This document shows positions 36,419 to 48,203 of a stretch of 64,000 nucleotides of DNA, piece after piece. Under the pieces are notes generated by a model. That model was not told the DNA's origin and searched no databases. It saw only the letters and a list, made by a program, of their open reading frames with translations. How positions within the stretch are numbered: the stretch's first letter is position 1; the number at the start of each line of letters is the position of its first letter. The translations under genes and the position numbers were made by a program. This DNA is from Dactylonectria macrodidyma. Its lineage: Eukaryota; Ascomycota; Sordariomycetes; Hypocreales; Nectriaceae. The DNA lies in NCBI GenBank assembly GCA_020744425.1, contig JAGMUV010000009.1, positions 868,001-932,000 of the forward strand, given 5' to 3'.

Positions 36419-39400
36419 ATGGCCATCTCCATTGAAGAGCTGGACACTTTGGTCCGCTCCTTCTACGAAGGTCGCGGTGAGCAGGTATGTGCTCGTCATG
36501 TCCGCCCGCTGCTCTTTTTTTCTGCGTGGCCCCGCGCGCGAGACATGGAGACGCAAAGTGCAAAGTGCAAAGAGCTAAGAGCTAACCCGTCCGCCGTTGT
36601 TGTAGCAAAAAACCGCCCAAGCTGCCCTCAACCAGGTACGAAATACCTCTCGATATTCCAAGCCTCTCAAGGGACGCCATAGCTGACTTTGTCCGTAGTT
36701 CAAGGAAGATCCCGATGCCTGGCTCATGGTCGATAAGATCCTCTCCGACGCGCAATATCCCCAGACCAAGTGTGCGTCTCCCCCGCCTCCTCCTGTACCG
36801 CCTCCCGGCTGCCTTGTGTTGAAACCGCTGCCACATCCTCATCCGCTCGAGCAAACAATGGAAAACTGACATAAAGTGTTTGGCAGACTTGGGTCTGCAG
36901 GTCCTGGATAATGTCATCATGACGAGGTGGAAGGTCCTCCCTCGGGAGCAGTGCCAAGGTCCGTCCGTCCCGCTATCGCGCCTCACGCCTGACCGAATGC
37001 TGATCGTGTTTGTTGCTCCTAGGAATTCGAAACTTCGTTGTCAACTTCATCATCCAGTGCTCGAGCACCGAAGAGTCCTTGCGCCAACAGAAGACTCTGC
37101 TCAACAAGCTTAACCTCGTCCTCGTTTCCGTCCTCAAGCAGGAGTGGCCACACAACTGGCCCACCTTCATCAACGAGATCATCTCCTCCTGCCACTCTAA
37201 CCTGTCCATCTGCGAGAACAACATGATCATCCTGCGTCTGCTTTCCGAAGAAGTCTTTGACTACTCCGCCGAGCAGATGACCTCCACCAAGACCCGCAAT
37301 CTGAAGCAGACCATGTGCGCCGAGTTCTCTCAGATTTTCAACCTCTGCCAGGAGGTTCTCAACACCGCCACCCAGCCCAGCCTCGTCAAGGCCACCCTCG
37401 AGACTCTCCTTCGCTTTTGCAACTGGATCCCGCTCGGCTACATTTTCGAGACCCCGCTCATCGAGACCCTGCGAACCCGTTTCCTCTCTACCCCCGAGTT
37501 CCGGAACGTTACCATGCAGTGCCTCACCGAGATTGGCGGACTGCAGACCGGTGGCCCTGGCCAGCCCAACTCTTATGATGAGCAGCTCGTCAAGATGTTC
37601 ACCGAGGTCCTCAGCACCATTGCTAACATCATCCCCGTAACTTTGGACCTGAAGTCGACATATCCCAGCAGCAACTCAAGAGACCAAGAGTTTATCCAGA
37701 ACCTGGCACTCTTCCTTTGCAACTTCTTCGGGATGCACCTAAACGTAAGTTTACCCACCTTTGAAATAGCTGACCTAAGGAATACTAACTCGCGCGATAG
37801 CTCATTGAGAATCTTCCCAACCGTGACTACCTCATCCACGGCCACTACTATCTCATTAGAATATCGCAGATCGACGACCGTGAGATTTTCAAGATCTGCC
37901 TCGACTACTGGCTCAAGCTGGTTCAGGAGCTCTACGAGGAGATGCAGCAGCTCCCCATCACCGACGTCAACCCCCTTATGGCCGTCAGCGGAGGTGTGTC
38001 AGGCAGCGGCGCTCCTAACCCATCTCTTCTCATGAACTACCCTCTACGGAAACACAAGTACAACGAGGTCCTCTCCAACTTGCGAGTTGTCATGATCGAG
38101 AAGATGGTTCGCCCCGAGGAGGTTCTGATTGTCGAGAACGACGAGGGAGAGATTGTCCGAGAGTTCGTCAAGGAAAGCGACACCGTGCAGCTTTACAAGA
38201 CGATTCGAGAGTGTCTGGTCTACCTGACTCACTTGGACGTAGTAGACACTGAGAACATCATGACTGAGAAGCTGGCCCGACAGGTCGATGGAACTGAATG
38301 GTCATGGCACAACTGCAACGTCCTCTGCTGGGCCATTGGATCCATTTCCCTGGCCATGAACGAAGAGACGGAGAAGCGGTTCCTTGTCACTGTCATCAAG
38401 GATCTCCTCGGGTTGACAGAGATGAAGCGTGGCAAGGACAACAAGGCCGTTGTCGCCAGTAACATTATGTACATTGTCGGCCAGTACCCTCGATTCCTCA
38501 AGGCCCACTGGAAATTCCTCAAGACGGTCGTCAACAAGCTGTTCGAGTTCATGCATGAGTCTCATGAGGGTGTGCAGGACATGGCTTGCGACACGTTCAT
38601 CAAAATTGCCAGGCAGTGCCGTCGCCACTTTGTTGCTCTCCAGCCTAGTGAGCAGGAGCCCTTCATTGAGGAGATTGTCAGGAACATGGGTAAGATCACA
38701 TGCGACTTGACTCCTCAGCAGGTCCACACCTTTTACGAGGCGTGCGGTTACATGGTCGCGGCTCAGGGCAACAAGCACCAGCAGGAGAGGCTGCTCTCTG
38801 ACCTCATGGCCATCCCCAACGCTGCCTGGGACGAGATTATCAAGCTGGCTACTGTGAACCCTTCGATCCTCCAGGACTCCGAGACGATCAAGGTTATTGG
38901 CAACATTATGAAGACCAACGTGTCAGCTTGCTCGTCGGTGGGACCATATTTCTATCCTCAGATCGGCCGCATCTATCACGATATGTTGCAGATGTACAAT
39001 GCCACGAGCACTCTCATTTCCGATGCTGTTGCTCGTGACGGCGAGCTCGCTACGAAGATGCCCAAGGTCCGAGGTCTTCGGACCATCAAGAAGGAGATTT
39101 TGAAGCTCATCGAGGTCTATGTTGATAAGGCCGAGGATCTTCAGGCCGTTCGTGCCCAGATGGTCCCCCCTCTTCTGGACTCAGTCCTTGTCGACTACAA
39201 CCGAAACGTGCCCGGAGCCCGAGATGCTGAGGTTCTCAAGGCTTGCTCTACCATCATCACTAAGCTCTCTGTAAGGAAGCTCCTAAAACCAAAACAAGCA
39301 AGCTTAAGTTTACTAACTGTCGCTTAGGCCTTGATGGAGGACCAAGTCCCAACCATTATGCAGAACGTTTTTGAGTGCACTCTTGAGATGATCAACAAGG

Positions 39401-40240
39401 ACTTTTCCGAGTTCCCAGAACACCGAGTTGAGTTCTTCAACTTGTTGAGAGCTATCAACTTGCACTGCTTCCCTGGTGAGTTCAATCACTGATTTGCTGC
39501 TTGATGTATACTAACGAGAACGCGACAGCTCTCCTCAAGCTCGACAACAACCAGTTCAAGTTTGTTATCGACTCTTGCTCATGGGCCTTCAAGCACGACA
39601 ACCGAGATGTCGAGGCCGCTGGCTTGAACATGTGCTTGGAGCTCGTTAACAACATTGCTGAGAAGACCGATGTGCAGACTGGCAACGCCTTTTTCCAGCG
39701 ATTCTTCATCACCATCTTGCAAGATGTCTTCTTCGTTGTGACCGACAACGATCACAAGGCTGGTTTCAAGACGCAGTCCATGCTCCTTATGAAGCTCTTC
39801 TACTTTATTCACCCTGCCGATGGCTCCCAGTCCAAGATCCAGGGGCCTATCTACACCCCTGAACAGGCGCAGGCTGGCACCAACAACAGAGAATTCTTGG
39901 GCAACTTTGTGGTCAACCTCCTGCAAAATGCCTTCCCTAACCTCCAAGCGTGCGTATCATCGAGTCGTAAGACTAGTGGGAAGGAAGCTAATATGACCCT
40001 AGGTCTCAAATCACCACATTCGTCGAGGGTCTTTTCACTCTCAACACTCAATACGACAAGTTCCGCCTCAACATGCGAGACTTCCTCGTCTCCCTCAAGG
40101 AGTTTGCTGGCGACAATGCGGAGCTGTTCATTGTCGAGAAGGAGCAACAAGAACGGGATGCCAAGGCTGCCGATATGGAGCGACGACAGAAGGTCGGCGG
40201 TTTGCTGAAGCCTTCGGAACTGGATGATGAGGAGCTCTGA
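36419..40240 (+). CDS. crm1: Exportin-1 / Crm1 nuclear export receptor
   Basis: Nine exons: 36419-36484, 36606-36635 (30 nt), 36699-36771, 36887-36958, 37023-37744, 37801-39270, 39328-39475, 39529-39949 and 40003-40240. Together they encode 1079 aa, the length of fission yeast Crm1. The N-terminus has the importin-beta domain ([18 protein letters not shown]), then exportin-1-like HEAT repeats, the acidic loop region ([17 protein letters not shown]), and the cargo groove ([12 protein letters not shown], then [10 protein letters not shown]). It ends in an acidic DDEEL tail. Crm1 binds leucine-rich export signals with Ran-GTP and carries proteins, ribosomal subunits and snRNA complexes out of the nucleus. 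Residue 527 is Thr where leptomycin-B-sensitive species have Cys, as in S. cerevisiae. Nearly every position otherwise follows human and yeast Crm1, so the assignment is very firm. Confidence 0.98.
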
Positions 40241-41689
40241 CTGAACGAAGAGCTGCGAACCGAATTCGCGCCTCGACGGAATGTTGAGAGCTCGTCAGCT
40301 GTTGATCCCACGGTTGGGGCGACAGACTCTGTCGGTGATTACTGGGACCTTTACGGTCTTTGACCGTGACTCTCCCACGAAGCTGTTCAGGCCAGCCACA
40401 ACCCCTATTCGCTGGACAGCTTCGTCTCCAGACCCTCCTCCTCAGCCGATTTCCTTCCTGTAGTGATACCATACCCCATAGACGAGTCCTCGCCGCTCAT
40501 CCCGGGGTGCGTCTCCTTGTTCCCGTTTTACGACTGGCCTCTTATTCGCGCCTCATTGATCCTCCAAAGTTGTTGAATGTTCACATTTCTTCATTGAGCT
40601 GGTGGCCGATCCAGCCGCCCCCTCTGAGGATTCGAGAGTGACGAGGCCGATGTGATTGATTGATGAATCAGTTTTTATGAATAAATAAGAAAGAAAGAAA
40701 TGCAATTTTTTATTATAAAAACCCGGTGTGACGGGAACTATGAAGATGGGCTGCATAGGGGCTGGGGGTATCGATAGCGGGAAGGCAAGATGGATAACAA
40801 GGTAGCAGGATGAATGGATTGAGGGATGAAATGAGGGACGGAAATGGATCAGTGACGCGAGGAGGTTAGAGGTTTTTTATTTATGTACGTCTCCAGACAA
40901 TAAGAGACACGAGCCGAGAATGGCCGTATCCATCAAACATTTTGATTATGTTGATCACCTTGGTCAGCACAGGCTAAGCGATGCGTGATGTGCGGTTTCG
41001 ATATTCTCGTATTCCTCAGATGAGAGTGGATACACCTCGCAATACGAAATGTGGCTTATGCTATGTCTGATTCGTATTCGTTGATTGGCAAACCCCTTGC
41101 TCTGGAGGACATATTCAATGGTGCGACACAGAACCCGAAAAGGTTGGCCCAGCCGTCCAGGTACAACGGACATGCGATTGCCGCAGAGCCCAAGCCATAG
41201 GTCAATTCTACGGGTGACAATCGCAGCCGGTGTCCCCATACGCCGCGATTGTGCTCCAATGCGACCCCCCCTGTCAGTGAAGCCGCTGGGGATCTTTGAC
41301 TGATCTGCAGTGTCTCCGGAAGATTCAGGTGTCCCTTCTTGAACATGGATCTTGTGGGACCGTGGAGTGTCGAGAGAGGATCAGCCTTCGTTACTCTGCT
41401 TGGGGTGACACTTGCGATCTTTTGAGTTTAGGATGCCCCCAAACATGAGTGCCACTCGGTACTCGGGCCGTCCAAAGGGCGTAGAGGCGCAGTACGCGGG
41501 ACGATACTCCCAAGGTACTGGCTTTGGTTGTGTTCGACAGTACCGGTCCGTCGTGTCCCGCGATTGCTGTGTGCCTGGCCTCGAGGAATAACCTCGTCTG
41601 GGTGTCTAGTTACAGACGGGCGCAGCTGTCCTGCGTTTGCACTATCGGAGGATACCTAGGTAATGGTAATCCAGAATGTCGAAGACGCT
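40241..41689. other. Convergent intergenic region
   Basis: About 1.45 kb between the crm1 stop and the stop of the Zn2Cys6 gene. An AATAAAT word lies near 40680 in the probable crm1 3' UTR. A 96-codon minus frame at 41056-41346 has an ATG but no family resemblance. Confidence 0.5.
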
Positions 41690-43120
41690 TCATCCTTGCT
41701 CAGTACGCAGCACCTCCATGGGCCATCGCATAGGCTCTTGCCAGAAATTGCCCAAGTAGTCAGAAATGAGGTGTATAATAACCGCACCGGCATCGCCAAT
41801 GATCCAAGACCTGCGGCACCGATGTAGCAGGACGCCATAGTAGGCGAGCACGAGCAGGGCCTCGGGGCGATGCTTACGGAGCGCGTCCACATACTCAGCC
41901 GTCAGCATGACGGGGAACGCGGTCGCGGCGTGGATGTTGTCCGACTCGGGCAGGGTGAAATGGATGTTGAAGGCCCACTGCAGTGTCTGGCAGGCGCTCT
42001 TGCACGCAACCACAGTGGCAGGCGCAAGATCCGAGGAATCGATAAGGCGTTCCAGCTCGGCACATTCAGTTCCCATGTGGTCGGACAAAGAGGCAACTCG
42101 AACATTGTTTAGAAAGGGATGGAGTGCGGACTCAAGAAGGAGGCTGTACGAGGAGCGGATGATAGCTCGAACGCCGCGGTGTAAATAGGTTACTTCGATA
42201 AAGCGATCGATGAAGACGTGGTAACTAGAGCGGTAGTAGGTCAACGTCTCGTAAAGCATATGGATGCTGAGGAGTCCAGCAAAGAGGAAACGTGGGATGC
42301 TGAGTCTGTCCGAGGTAGGATCGACGACGTCTCTGGTGTCATGGTTGAACCACACCAAGGCGCGCGTCTGCAGCTCCGTGGCATCGTGGCGATGAGCTAC
42401 TGCATTCTCGGGCGAGTGCATGGCCATGTGATCGGCGGCGAGGGCGAGCAGCTGGTCCATGGCGTAGGGTGCCTCCTGGGCCCAGTCGATGGCGATGTTG
42501 ATAGAGGCCGGCATGAAGTTGGCCGAGTGGGCCATGGCGGTCTGGGCATGGTGGAAGAGGATGAGGTGCCTTGCAGTAAAGACAGGCTGTGACGGCGCAT
42601 CTGGCAAGGATGAGGACGGAGATCCGGCAAAGAACTCGTTGAACGAGGGCAGGGTAGGCGGGGAAGCATCGTCAGGGACGAGGAAGCCGCGGGGGCCGGC
42701 CAGGGACGCTAGGGGGTACTGAGACGGATAGACGGCACCGGGACTGGTGTTGCTCTCTGCCGGGCTCCGAGAAGGACTGGTGGCGGACGTTACAGCGGGC
42801 GTTGCGGCCGAGGTTAGCGTCGAGGCGTGGGTGGAGGCCGGAGTCGACACGGAACCGGACGGGGATGCCGAGTGCGGGAAGGAGCAGGACCGCTCGCTGA
42901 CGGTGCAGTTGCTGCAGCTGGGGCGGGCCTCGTCGCACTTGATGTGGCGACGCTTGCACTCCCAGCAGCCGTTGCGTGACTTGCGATGTGCGCGTCGTAG
43001 CTTGGCTGTGTTGGTCGTGTTGGTCGTGTTGGAGATGTTGGTGTTGGTGGTGCTGGATGAACCCGGACGGGCGCCGGGGCCGGGGCCGGAGCCGTCGGGG
43101 CCCGAAGAGCGCGGAGACAT
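41690..43120 (-). CDS. Zn2Cys6 (C6) fungal transcription factor, Upc2-like layout
   Basis: A single exon encodes 476 aa from the first ATG in the frame (43118-43120); the frame is open further upstream but has no ATG. After a Ser/Gly/Asn/Thr-rich start comes the binuclear cluster CWECKRRHIKCDEARPSC then SNCTVSERSC, with Cys at 52, 55, 62, 69, 72 and 79, spacing Cx2Cx6Cx6Cx2Cx6C, preceded by the basic RRAHRKSRNG. This pattern is that of the sterol-uptake regulator (Upc2) group. A Ser/Thr/Ala-rich linker of about 120 residues follows, then a helical region (HLILFHHAQTAMAHSANF, LLALAADHMAMHSPE) typical of the fungal-specific middle homology/activation domain. The protein should bind DNA at CGG-type half sites as a nuclear regulator. 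The target genes cannot be inferred: the neighbours are housekeeping genes, not a pathway cluster. Confidence 0.88.
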   Translation of the reverse strand: MSPRSSGPDGSGPGPGARPGSSSTTNTNISNTTNTTNTAKLRRAHRKSRNGCWECKRRHIKCDEARPSCSNCTVSERSCSFPHSASPSGSVSTPASTHASTLTSAATPAVTSATSPSRSPAESNTSPGAVYPSQYPLASLAGPRGFLVPDDASPPTLPSFNEFFAGSPSSSLPDAPSQPVFTARHLILFHHAQTAMAHSANFMPASINIAIDWAQEAPYAMDQLLALAADHMAMHSPENAVAHRHDATELQTRALVWFNHDTRDVVDPTSDRLSIPRFLFAGLLSIHMLYETLTYYRSSYHVFIDRFIEVTYLHRGVRAIIRSSYSLLLESALHPFLNNVRVASLSDHMGTECAELERLIDSSDLAPATVVACKSACQTLQWAFNIHFTLPESDNIHAATAFPVMLTAEYVDALRKHRPEALLVLAYYGVLLHRCRRSWIIGDAGAVIIHLISDYLGNFWQEPMRWPMEVLRTEQG

Positions 43121-43463
43121 CTGGGGGGAAATCGTTTTTGTCGTTTGCTCGGGAGGAAGGTAGACTCTCAAGACTCCAAGAGAGTTGAGGTCAAGTAGAG
43201 TATGCACAGAGGCGATCGGTCATGGTCTCAAGAGGCATCCGTAGGTGGGAGTGGGAAGGATCCTGGTGCAAGTGGTGGTTTGTGGAGGGTAGCACGTGCA
43301 GAGGTTAAAAGAGGGCGGCCAAAAAGATGTCCTCGTTCAGGATCGGGGGTTCAAGAACGAATAATAAAAAAAGAAAAAGGGAAGAAGGAGAGGAAGAGAG
43401 AAGGAGCAGGAACGAGGTTCTGTTAGTTTGGTACCCGGGGCACACAGCCATGGTAAGTACCCT

Positions 43464-43489
43464 CCTGTCCTGTCCTGTCCTGTCCTGTC
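43464..43489. repeat. CCTGT pentanucleotide microsatellite
   Basis: Five exact CCTGT units in a row, upstream of the Zn2Cys6 gene. Confidence 0.9.
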
Positions 43490-43768
43490 TTGGGAAGAAC
43501 CACCCACCTGAGCCACCTCTTGTGAGTTGGTTGGCGGCTTGTGTGTGAGCCTGAGTTCGTGTTGGGATATAATTACTAACCTTAGGCTTGCTAGGTTTAA
43601 TTTGACCCTGGCCTGGCCGCACTTCTGCAGGGAAGGGAAGGGCGGGAAGCGCACCAGGGCCTTGAGAGGTGATTCGCCCAGTCGTAGTCTAAACTCGTAA
43701 ACCAGGGCCGCAAGACGCAAAAGTTGTCCGCAAAGTGGGATTTTTCTCGGCAAGACGCCGTAACCGTG

Positions 43769-43790
43769 CCTTCCTTCCTTCCTTCCTTCC
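43769..43790. repeat. TTCC tetranucleotide microsatellite
   Basis: Five TTCC units in a pyrimidine-rich stretch of noncoding DNA. Confidence 0.85.
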
Positions 43791-45765
43791 CTCCCCCGCC
43801 GCCCACCTCCCACCTGCCCTCTCCTCCTAGCCTCTCCAAGCCCCAAAAGCGCCCCAACCCCTGGTCTTTCGCTCTTTTCAGGTTTCCCGGGGCGGGTTTC
43901 TAGTGCATTTCCGTTGGATTCCGGCGGTACTTGCCTTTACCCTTTCCTGCTCTTTCTCTCTCGACTCTCCAGAGTCCAGAGTCCAGCTTCAGACCTGCCC
44001 TGTTTCTAACACTTGGCCCGTCCCCGGTTCTGCCCTATCCAGAATTAGCAATCGCCTACAGTGTCCACCTCAGGTATGGCCCATGGCCCCTGCTCGGTCC
44101 AGACCTCACACGGCCCCGACTGCGCCTTCCCTTTCCCCGTCCAACATCTTGAAACTGTTTCCCGTCTCCGAGTTGGCGTGGAGAGCTCCTCAATTGCTGA
44201 GTAAAGTATTACTTGTCACCACGAGCACCGATGCGCCAAGTATTCCCTTCGTACCTTTCTAGCTCATCATTTGTCGACACTGAGTTGACGCGATTCTCTC
44301 CACCAATTCGGTACGCTTTTGCGACGTACGTCAGCTTAGCGGCTGAGCTTTCAATCGCGTTGGCCTAGATCGACTTGTTTCACCACAAAGACAGATCTGT
44401 CTGAGCCCATCGAGTTTATTCCATCTCTCGCGCCAATGGTCACCGTCCGCCTTGGCGAAGAACCCGTGGAAATACCCGTCCCTCCCATCCGCCGATGCTG
44501 CAAGACCTCAACCTCTAGGGCCATGGACCATGGACGCGCGTTCTTGGATGTCATCCACCGCCCGCTCTAGGCGCCAGCAAATGTCCACCGACTCATCATG
44601 GCGCACTTAGATCGCCATTCTCCTAATCATTCATCATCGTCGTGTTTCTTCTCCCCTTTTGCGCATCCATTATTGTTCCGCCGACGGCCCGGACGGCTTC
44701 TGTCGTATTCTGTAGTGAAACGGGGTAGCATCTCATGACGAGACCAGGGTGGGATGTGAAACACACAGACTCCGTGATCACCGTCAACTGCAGCAATGAA
44801 CACGAATAGTTTCTAAACTTTAACTCACCCACCCTCTTTCGCGCTGCCGCTGCAGTCTCCAATTACCGTCGGCCTGGTGTTGTCATTCTTGCGCCATATA
44901 TCGAAACAGGAGGAGGCCATGGCCATGGGACGCTAACCCTCGAGGTGACGGATCACTCGTTCTAGACAAGTGCCGCGCCTCAAAAAAAGGCCTGTTGGTA
45001 TTTGCTGGAACCTAGCATGTTAGTTGAAATCCCTCAGGTTCCTCAACCTAGAATTCATCAGATCACTCAATATTCCAACAGACTTACACAGTTTATTGAT
45101 GACGAACAGGGGGTTAAGCCATTGCCTACGCCATATGGCCTGCCATCGGCGGGGGAATCTTCAGTAATGAGTCGACGGTGATTTCCAGAATAGGTATTCT
45201 CGCATCGGCCCGTGGCCCTGTGGCTGCGGATACATGTCTGCCTAGAAGTGAACTTGGCGACCCAGAAATCTCGTCGGAAGCTGCGATCGTGGTCAGGTGT
45301 GAGTGCGCCGTCTGTCGCTTTATATATTCTTCTAATACACATGTTTCCATGGAACTATCACTTGGAGCCCGCACAGAGAATCGGAAAACACCCTCAAATG
45401 GCTGACCATCCCAGCAATCAATCCCCGTCACGAACATGGACGGCTAACAGGGACAGTCGCGGAACGTACCGAATACGCGTTCATCGGATGCTGTCGGAAC
45501 GGGCTAAGGCTTCTTTTTCAGGAACCTCTATACGCGTATAGGAAGTCTTGGCATCGCCAACGATCCTAGCTCGCTTCACCCTGGCTCACAACCATATCCG
45601 TAGTTGACGCGCAATTATCGAACCCGCACTTTACAGTGAAGGGGAAATTGTTTATAGGTTCCTCTGCGAGATGGTCTCTTGAAGCAGACATTTATCGACT
45701 CTTCATGTTACCTCTTCCGAAGAGGGATCGTTGTTCGGAGGTGCTTAGTCGACTCGGCGTTATGC

Positions 45766-45804
45766 GATCCTCGAAATAAGAGCCCTTTCGATCCTCGAAA
45801 TAAG
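45766..45804. repeat. 15-bp direct repeat GATCCTCGAAATAAG
   Basis: Exact copies at 45766-45780 and 45790-45804, 9 bp apart, at the left edge of an AT-rich patch. Could be paired regulator sites or a remnant of a repeat; no flanking structure tells which. Confidence 0.5.
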
Positions 45805-46225
45805 GAACGTGTTTGTGCACCCATTGCCGAATCGCAAAGGCGTTATCCACAGCAAAACAGTCCCGCCAAATTATGCAAGAGTATTGCTTTTCGCACAGTT
45901 TACTGGTGCCATCTGCACAGCATATTGCAATAGCCCGTGAGCCTAACTGCAGCTAAGCTATCTCTAAATCAGCATGTCCCATACCGCTCTAGAAAAATAT
46001 CTTATGATATATATTGCCCTCATTTAGTTCCCTTACCTCTAATATACATATGGTGTCATGGTCTTAACAAGGATTACTGTCGTTAAGGAGAAGTAGCTTC
46101 GTATAGAAATGCTGTGCGGATAGCAATAGTTGACTCTGCAAAGCTCTTTGCTAAAGCCCAACCTCACGAACACATGTGTCGCTCTGTAATTTGATAGCTA
46201 ACTCTTCGGGGTATATTCTATCTAA

Positions 46226-48203
46226 TTAGTCGTCAAATCCTTCAAACTCAGTATCCTTGGTCGCATTTGCCGCCTTCGCTGCCGCAGCTGCTTCTGCCTG
46301 GGCCCTAGCCTTGGTCTGTCTTCGCACCTCCAAGATCAACTCATTGAGCTCCAACTGCTTCGTCTTCTCGTCTTCCGTCATCGTCGACAGTTTCTCCGCC
46401 TCGCGCTTCTTGCGTCGCTTCTCTCGGCGCTCGATCCTCTCGTCTTCCTTGTCATGCTTGGCGCTCCAAGCCTCATTATTCTTCCGCTTGCGCTTGGGAT
46501 CCTCCACCTTTTCGGTCTTCTCCCCCGACTTCTCGGCCTCGAGGGCGACCTTTCTCGCCTGTTCTCGGGTCTTCTCCTTGTAGGAGAATGTGTCCCAGTC
46601 AATCTCCTGGCCGAGCATTTTGTCGCCAGTCCAGAGCTTCAACTCAGGCATGCGAGGCATGCGTAAAAGACCCCAAGCGTTTCCAAGATCAGACCAATCG
46701 AGATCGGCAGCGCGAAAGATCGATGTTGCTTGATGCGCACCGTAACTCCGAGCCCAACTTACAAATGCCTTTTGAGCCTTGTCGTAAAGGGCTCGGTCCT
46801 CTCGTACTAGTTCCCGAATTTTTTCAGTGGCTGCAACGGCATCGTCATTTGACACATTGATTGCTGGCCTCTCCAGAGGCACGATGGGCGTTTTGCGGAT
46901 TTCCAAGAATTGCACGTAATCTTCTTCTCGTCCAGGATGTAGCATCACCACGGCCAAACCTTTTCGCCCGGCACGCCCCGCTCTGCCACTGCGGTGGATG
47001 AATACTTTGGGATCTGATGGGACATCGACCTGTACAACAAGATCGACCTGGGGGATATCCAGTCCTCGCGCAGCCAAATCTGTTGTCAAGAGAATTGTTG
47101 GGGAGACCGAAGTGAGGAACCGGCCGAAGTTCTTTTCTCGCACCTTGGCAGGGTGCTTACCATGTAGGGGCACCACGGAAAACTCTTCCGGCAAGAGTTC
47201 GGGGAGGATGTGCTGAAAGTAATCCACGGCGGCGCATGTAGATAGAAAGACGATAGCCCGTTGAGGCCTCACAGGGAGTCTCTCAAGAAGTTGTGCCAAA
47301 GCCGGGATTTTCTGACTTGCGGGTTTGACCATATATGCCATCTGTAAACTCGCAGGAGTTTTTCTGTCCTCGAGGATACCACCATCCTTCATCTTGACTT
47401 TGACCTCAATCTTGACAGGATTTCGTAAACCGACTCGGATAATCTCGCCGACGGCTTCGCTGACACTGGCGCTGAACAGGCCTGTTCTGCGCTGCTTGGG
47501 AAGGTGTGATAGAATTTTCTGCAGATCGGGCTTGAAACCAAGATCTAGCAGACGATCCGCTTCGTCAAGAACCAAGACTTCGAACGAGGACTGTGGACAA
47601 TGAACATGCGGCGAGGAGAGAAGCTCGACCAGTCGGCCCGGAGACGATATTAACACATTAGGGCTGTGTCGTAAGAAGAAACTGAGATCCTGGGCTGTCG
47701 TTGTGGTTCCACCAACCAGCAACTGGGGCACAATGATGGGAGCGGTAGAGGCTGGGCGCTTTTCGTCCTCCTTGAGTTGTGGTAAGATCTCTGCCGAGGG
47801 TGCGTGGAATTGGAGGAGAGATAGGAGAACAGTGTATATCTGGGCGGCGAGCTCTCGGGTGGGAGAGACGATGATGGCGGCGACGTGGTGTCTCTTGGTG
47901 GGCTCACTCAAGCGCAAGAGCTTCTGAACGAGAGGGATGAGGAATGTGAGGGTCTTTCCACTACCGGTGACGGCCTAAATGAGCTTGCGATTAGTTTCAG
48001 ACCTGCAAGCTTTTCACAATTGGTCATACCTCGACAACGACGTCCTTGTTGACCATAAAGTGCGGAATGGTCGCGGCTTGGACCGGTGTCATCTGGGTGA
48101 AGCCCATGGTCGAGACTGCGTCAAGGATCCAATCGGGGAGTGGAGGATTGAGGCTGGCCCAGGCGCGGACGCTGCGCTTCTTCTCGACCTGGCCCGGAGC
48201 CAT
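46226..48203 (-). CDS. spb4: DEAD-box ATP-dependent rRNA helicase Spb4
   Basis: Two exons, 48030-48203 and 46226-47974 (donor GTATGA, acceptor TTTAG), give 640 aa. The Q motif region is [14 protein letters not shown]; then motif I AVTGSGKT at 59-66, Ia SPTRELA at 95-101, [10 protein letters not shown], motif II DEAD at 195-198, motif III SAS at 226-228, [17 protein letters not shown] and motif [13 protein letters not shown]. The stretch after it ([44 protein letters not shown]) is characteristic of Spb4 and its relatives, and the C-terminus is a long Lys/Arg/Glu coiled tail. SAS rather than SAT in motif III is normal for this subfamily. Spb4 works in the nucleolus on pre-60S particles during 27S pre-rRNA processing. 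The gene is divergent from dgk1, 2 kb away. Confidence 0.93.

Larger units (their letters stand above)
43121..46225. other. Intergenic, promoter side of the Zn2Cys6 gene
   Basis: About 3.1 kb. It contains a CCTGT pentamer repeat (43464-43489), a TTCC run (43769-43790), a 15-bp direct repeat (45766-45780 and 45790-45804) and an AT-rich stretch from about 45950 to the spb4 stop. The longer open frames overlap each other on opposite strands and lack support. Confidence 0.5.

Noticed and set aside
41056..41346. 96-codon minus-strand frame with ATG
   Set aside because: Somewhat hydrophobic middle part but no recognised domain; it lies in the convergent 3' region of two genes and probably overlaps UTRs.
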